DNA of 64,000 nucleotides from Lachnospiraceae bacterium (GTDB lineage Bacteria; Bacillota; Clostridia; Lachnospirales; Lachnospiraceae): NCBI GenBank assembly GCA_017623675.1, contig JAGAOO010000042.1, positions 20,723 to 84,722 of the forward strand, read 5' to 3'. Shown piece by piece: positions 60,579 to 64,000 of this stretch (position 1 is its first letter; each line of letters starts with the position of its first letter). The notes under the pieces were generated by a model. It saw only the letters and a program-made list of their open reading frames with translations, ran no database searches and was not told where the DNA came from. The position numbers and the translations under genes were made by a program.

Positions 60579-62399
60579 CTACCTTGATTGAAAGATATAT
60601 TGTTCTTCTTTCCTAATATAGAAAGTTATATCACCACTATATTCTGTGCTATCTCCTCCAACAGTCCATGTACCCGCACCTAACCGGTATGGCTGTCCCG
60701 TCCGCAAATACACAATCCGGGAAGCCGGAATTATAGCGGACTTCATCCACTCTTCTGCCAGAGTAAAAGTTAGCGTTGTTTCATTCCCTGCTTCATCTAT
60801 GGCAAGAATCTCATACTTTTCTATACCATAATTGGCCGACAACTCTATCTTTGTTATCTCCCCTGTCAGTTCCTGTTCTTCACCATTAATAACTAATTTC
60901 ACTAAATTTTCATCCAGCACGTTAAGCACTATACTGCTGCCATATATGGTAGATTCATTCTTAATCTCCGGAATTACCGGCGCTGAACTGTCGATTTTGA
61001 ATGCCGGAACCTCAATCGCCTCGGAAACCAAACCTGTCGTCACATCCTTCAAATAGACCACCGCTTGATTCGATGATGTTAGGAACGTCACACTCTCTCC
61101 AAAGTTCTTCGTACTGTCTGTTGAAATATAATATCCTTCCGGTGCAAGAAGCGTCAGTGGAGATATGTAATACGAGTTCTTTCCAAGCTCTGCCTTTCTT
61201 TCATACTGCGTTTCCGGCATAACGAATACCGGCGGTATTACTTCCGGCGTAACCGTAATGGTTTCAGATTCGATACTAGTACCAAAATAGTCTTCTCCTT
61301 CTGCAAGTGTTGCCGTAATTTTGAAGGTACCGGCCTTCTTTAACGTAATCTCTCCGGTAATAGAATCTACATCTGCAACCGTAGGATCACTCGAAGTGTA
61401 TCGAATGGCATTCGAAGGAACCACTACTTCCGTGTCCACATTTTTCATTGCTGCTATCGCCTTCAATACCTGTACCGAAGTACCCATTTCGTAACTCAAC
61501 TCATACGGATCAAAAGACAACTCCACAATCTCTTTCTTGCTTGCATCCGGCAGAAACAAATCCAACGATTCTGTCAATGTACCTGTAATGAGTATCTTTG
61601 AACCACTGATTCTTGTTACAGTAATTCCGTATTCTTTCAAATCCGTTGCCTGCTCCGGCACCTCCATATCCCACGTACTATAATATATCTGTTCCGCATA
61701 ATTCTTTGGGAAATAGTATCCTTCCTCTGCCGTAACAGTTATATCAGCAATTTCAGCCACATAATCTTGAACAGCCGCGCCTTCTATTGTATAACCGGAA
61801 ATATTCCCCTTTGGACTCACGGTAAAATCATATAACTCCTCTACCGGGATTTCAGAGGTCGCACCTGCATCAGAAACAGCTGAGAAGTTGCCGTTTGTGT
61901 AGGAATATGCCTTTGTAAATGCTACATTATTCAAAGTAATATTCATGGCAGGGCACATGCGGACCCACACATTGTTTGCGTCAAATGCATCCAAAGCGCC
62001 ACCGGTATATACAGAGGCTCTCTTATTCCCTGTTGTCACGGCTGTTCGGAGCCAATGATGGGCTCCTAATGCTGTCAGGTTCTGATGAGAAATTACTGTA
62101 TCGCCATCCAAAAATACCTGTGTTGTCCCATCAGAATTAAGCACTCGGTATGGCATAGGAAGCACATTGCTTGTGTCATCTCCCTGCGTCGCCTGTCCCA
62201 AATACACCTTGATACCTTCTTCCTCCGTCCAATACCCATCCGTATAGCCATCGGTTGACAGTACGGAGGTACCAAGATTAATACTCTTCCTATTTCCGGC
62301 GGCCTGTACAGGCTTCGATTCCATTACAACACATTGCATTCCCAGCATTGTAATTACCAAGCCAAGCGCAAACCCCTTTTTTAATATTTTCCCCTTCAT
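60579..62399 (-). CDS. Secreted Ig-like surface protein
   Basis: A 606-residue protein starting at the ATG at 62399 (AAAGGAG upstream). It has a cleavable signal peptide (KGFALGLVITMLGMQCVVME, with a cut near VQAAGN). A beta-rich region (about 40-200) includes a DUF6273-like segment with ALGAHHWLRTAVTTGNKRASVY. Ig-like repeats follow, the clearest being BIG2-like: AIRYTSSDPTVADVDSITGE and LKKAGTFKITATLAEGE. A final fibronectin-like part (IYGSSIVLNVLDENLVKLVI) follows. No LPXTG, SLH or lipobox is seen, so its attachment is unclear. Probably an adhesin or wall-associated protein. Confidence 0.72.
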   Translation of the reverse strand: MKGKILKKGFALGLVITMLGMQCVVMESKPVQAAGNRKSINLGTSVLSTDGYTDGYWTEEEGIKVYLGQATQGDDTSNVLPMPYRVLNSDGTTQVFLDGDTVISHQNLTALGAHHWLRTAVTTGNKRASVYTGGALDAFDANNVWVRMCPAMNITLNNVAFTKAYSYTNGNFSAVSDAGATSEIPVEELYDFTVSPKGNISGYTIEGAAVQDYVAEIADITVTAEEGYYFPKNYAEQIYYSTWDMEVPEQATDLKEYGITVTRISGSKILITGTLTESLDLFLPDASKKEIVELSFDPYELSYEMGTSVQVLKAIAAMKNVDTEVVVPSNAIRYTSSDPTVADVDSITGEITLKKAGTFKITATLAEGEDYFGTSIESETITVTPEVIPPVFVMPETQYERKAELGKNSYYISPLTLLAPEGYYISTDSTKNFGESVTFLTSSNQAVVYLKDVTTGLVSEAIEVPAFKIDSSAPVIPEIKNESTIYGSSIVLNVLDENLVKLVINGEEQELTGEITKIELSANYGIEKYEILAIDEAGNETTLTFTLAEEWMKSAIIPASRIVYLRTGQPYRLGAGTWTVGGDSTEYSGDITFYIRKEEQYIFQSR

Positions 62400-62464
62400 C
62401 TTTAATCTCCTTTCCCGTACTCTCGTTTCAACGTGACGTATAACAAACAAGCAACAAATAAAGC

Positions 62465-62860
62465 TTACTCACCAATCAAAGCTCCATGCTTTTCATAATG
62501 TGCAATCTTTCGAATCTTATTATCGTCGTCTACAAATACCACTTGTGGCTTGGCTTGCCTTGCCTCTTCCGGTGTCATTTCTGCGTATGCCATAATAATG
62601 ACATGGTCACCTACCTGCACCTGTCGGGCGGCTGCACCATTTAGGCAAATCATGCCGGAATCCGGTTCACCTGCAATAACATAGGTTTCAAACCGATTAC
62701 CATTTTCTACATCTGCAATCTGTACTTTCTCATATTCAATAATTCCAGCCGCATCCATCAATGTAGGGTCAACGGTAATACTACCAACATAATTCAATTC
62801 TGCCTGAACAACCACAGCGCGGTGTATTTTAGATTTTAACATTGTAATTGTCATGTACAT
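62465..62860 (-). CDS. panD: Aspartate 1-decarboxylase
   Basis: A 131-residue proenzyme giving beta-alanine for pantothenate. Starting from the ATG at 62860, with AGGAA upstream, it has [20 protein letters not shown] then SITVD. Autocleavage would occur between Gly26 and Ser27, creating the pyruvoyl group. [20 protein letters not shown] closes the fold. It follows panC by about 100 nt, forming a panC-panD pair. Confidence 0.96.
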   Translation of the reverse strand: MYMTITMLKSKIHRAVVVQAELNYVGSITVDPTLMDAAGIIEYEKVQIADVENGNRFETYVIAGEPDSGMICLNGAAARQVQVGDHVIIMAYAEMTPEEARQAKPQVVFVDDDNKIRKIAHYEKHGALIGE

Positions 62861-62963
62861 TTCTTCCTTTCCATGTATCAGCTGTAACATATCCATGTCC
62901 ACATACTTTTATTTATTGCTTATAGCATACTCGCTTACATTTAATGCTTATAATGTCTTTTCT

Positions 62964-63806
62964 TTACTCATAAATATGATTATCAATTAATCGTGTTTTG
63001 CCAATATATACGGCAATTGCATTCAGAACCGGACCCTCAATGGTATCAACCGCTTCCAAGGTATTCCAGTCAACAATTTCTACATAATCAATCTTTGCCA
63101 ACGGCTCGGTTTCAATCATATCAGTAATTGCTTTCTTAATTACTGCTGTATCTTTTTCTCCCGCTTCAATCAACTCCCTTCCGCGCTCTAAGCTCTTTGA
63201 CAAAATCAAAGCTGCCTGTCGCTCCTGCGCATTCAGGTACGTATTTCGGGAACTCTTTGCCAGACCATCTACCTCCCGAATGATTGGACAGCCTACAATT
63301 TCCAAATTAAAATTCAAATCATTTACCATGTGGCGAATGACTGCTAACTGCTGTGCATCCTTCTGTCCGAAGTACGCTTTGTCCGGTTGCACAATATTAA
63401 ATAACTTTCCTACAACGGTACAAACACCACGGAAATGAATCGGACGGGTTTTTCCGCATAATCCCTTGGTCAACGTGTTCATATCAATGAAACTGGAGAA
63501 ATCATCGGAATACATATTTTCCGGTTCCGGATTGAATATCAAAGTTGCACCGGCATCCTCGCATAATGCTGCATCCCTCTGCAAATCTCTTGGATAACTG
63601 GCCAAATCCTCTGTTGGTCCAAACTGCATCGGATTGACAAATACACTGACAACAACCTTATCATTCTCTTTCACTGCCCGGTCAATTAAACTCTTGTGAC
63701 CTTCATGAAGATATCCCATGGTCGGAACCAAGCCGACAGATAAGCCTGCCTTTCTCCATTCTTTTACTTCTGTTCTAACTTCTTCAACTGTGTGTACGAT
63801 TTTCAT
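62964..63806 (-). CDS. panC: Pantothenate synthetase
   Basis: A 280-residue enzyme that joins pantoate and beta-alanine with ATP. PTMGYLHEGHKSL (HIGH-type), VSVFVNPMQFGPTEDL, GLCGKTRPIHFRGVCTVVGKLF, YFGQKDAQQLAVIRHMV and SSRNTYL are diagnostic. AGGAGG stands before the ATG at 63806. The upstream edge is a palindromic element that begins 18 nt from the start codon, so panC may be transcribed through or from that element. Confidence 0.97.
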   Translation of the reverse strand: MKIVHTVEEVRTEVKEWRKAGLSVGLVPTMGYLHEGHKSLIDRAVKENDKVVVSVFVNPMQFGPTEDLASYPRDLQRDAALCEDAGATLIFNPEPENMYSDDFSSFIDMNTLTKGLCGKTRPIHFRGVCTVVGKLFNIVQPDKAYFGQKDAQQLAVIRHMVNDLNFNLEIVGCPIIREVDGLAKSSRNTYLNAQERQAALILSKSLERGRELIEAGEKDTAVIKKAITDMIETEPLAKIDYVEIVDWNTLEAVDTIEGPVLNAIAVYIGKTRLIDNHIYE

Positions 63807-63823
63807 AGTATCCTCCTTTATGT

Positions 63824-64000
63824 AAATTATGGTTTATCTTACTGACTAGTGTTCGGCTTCGAATATATATACTTGATGCAGACACGTTTGCACTTCGGTC
63901 AGTACGTAGCGGTACATAGGATTGCAAAAGACGCAATCCAAGTACCGACGTACTTTTAGAGTCTGCATTCAAGCATATATATTCATCCGCCGAACATCTA
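63824..64000. repeat. Palindromic element D, second copy of element A, cut by window edge
   Basis: From AAATTATGG at 63824 to the right edge the sequence follows element A (18390-18566) with only about eight differences in 177 nt. The same stems, the same apex GGATTGC-aaaagac-GCAATCC and the same orientation are present. Differences are clustered in one short part of the left arm (CGCTTTCGC versus CGTTTGCAC). This shows that A and D are dispersed copies of one element. Confidence 0.9.

Overview
The window reads as a chromosome segment of a low-GC Gram-positive anaerobe of the class Clostridia, most likely family Lachnospiraceae. The pointers are the dnaX-ybaB-recR order, a Clostridia-style Tad pilus operon with DUF5702-like and FHA proteins, a Spo0A-type DNA-binding domain, YfhO and a GH9 cellulase lipoprotein, strong AGGAGG-type ribosome sites and AT-rich spacers. 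No rRNA, tRNA, CRISPR array, transposase or integrase was recognised.

Layout. 1-7.6 kb (minus strand): the partial gene of a large anchored protein, a small conserved protein, a pfkA variant, recR-ybaB-dnaX, and a flavodoxin/SCP2 fusion. 8.0-18.0 kb (minus): one Tad/Flp pilus operon in the order prepilin peptidase, TadZ, TadA, TadB, TadC, Flp pilin, DUF5702-like protein, two TadE-like pseudopilins, FHA protein. It ends in a coupled ADP-ribosyltransferase-fold gene. A promoter and a leader of about 300 nt precede it. 18.4-18.9 kb: three abutting large imperfect palindromes. A further copy of the first one lies at the right edge of the window. 19-26 kb: YaaL-like protein, lipoprotein, LemA/DUF3137 pair, HTH-Fic protein, hybrid histidine kinase, galU. 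26-32 kb: YfhO, GH9 cellulase, eukaryotic-type HisA. 32-36.5 kb: a signalling operon with a TIM-barrel protein, a TIR/zinc-ribbon protein, a response-regulator/class III cyclase and an unknown protein.

36.7-50.5 kb is the most unusual part. A catalytically degenerate S24-type repressor faces a Spo0A DNA-binding domain that lacks a receiver. Next come two alpha/beta hydrolases and a membrane glycosyltransferase. Then two divergent operons appear to form one lipid system. FakB-FakB-FakA-PlsX (minus) would bind fatty acids, phosphorylate them and pass acyl groups to ACP. Hydrolase, adenylating-enzyme/ACP fusion, PlsC-PlsC fusion, free ACP and LRAT-fold thiol acyltransferase (plus) would load, transfer and perhaps exchange acyl groups.

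50.6-55.6 kb holds small membrane proteins, a CbxX/SpoVK-type AAA ATPase, a CorA transporter and a decayed Rpn-family fragment. 55.8-63.8 kb (minus) is metabolic: manA, fructokinase, coaBC, a RhuM/Doc protein, an isochorismatase-family hydrolase, a secreted Ig-like surface protein, panD and panC. panC, panD and coaBC cover most of the route to 4'-phosphopantetheine, the ACP prosthetic group.

All functional statements rest on reading motifs, gene order and translation signals by eye. No database search was run.
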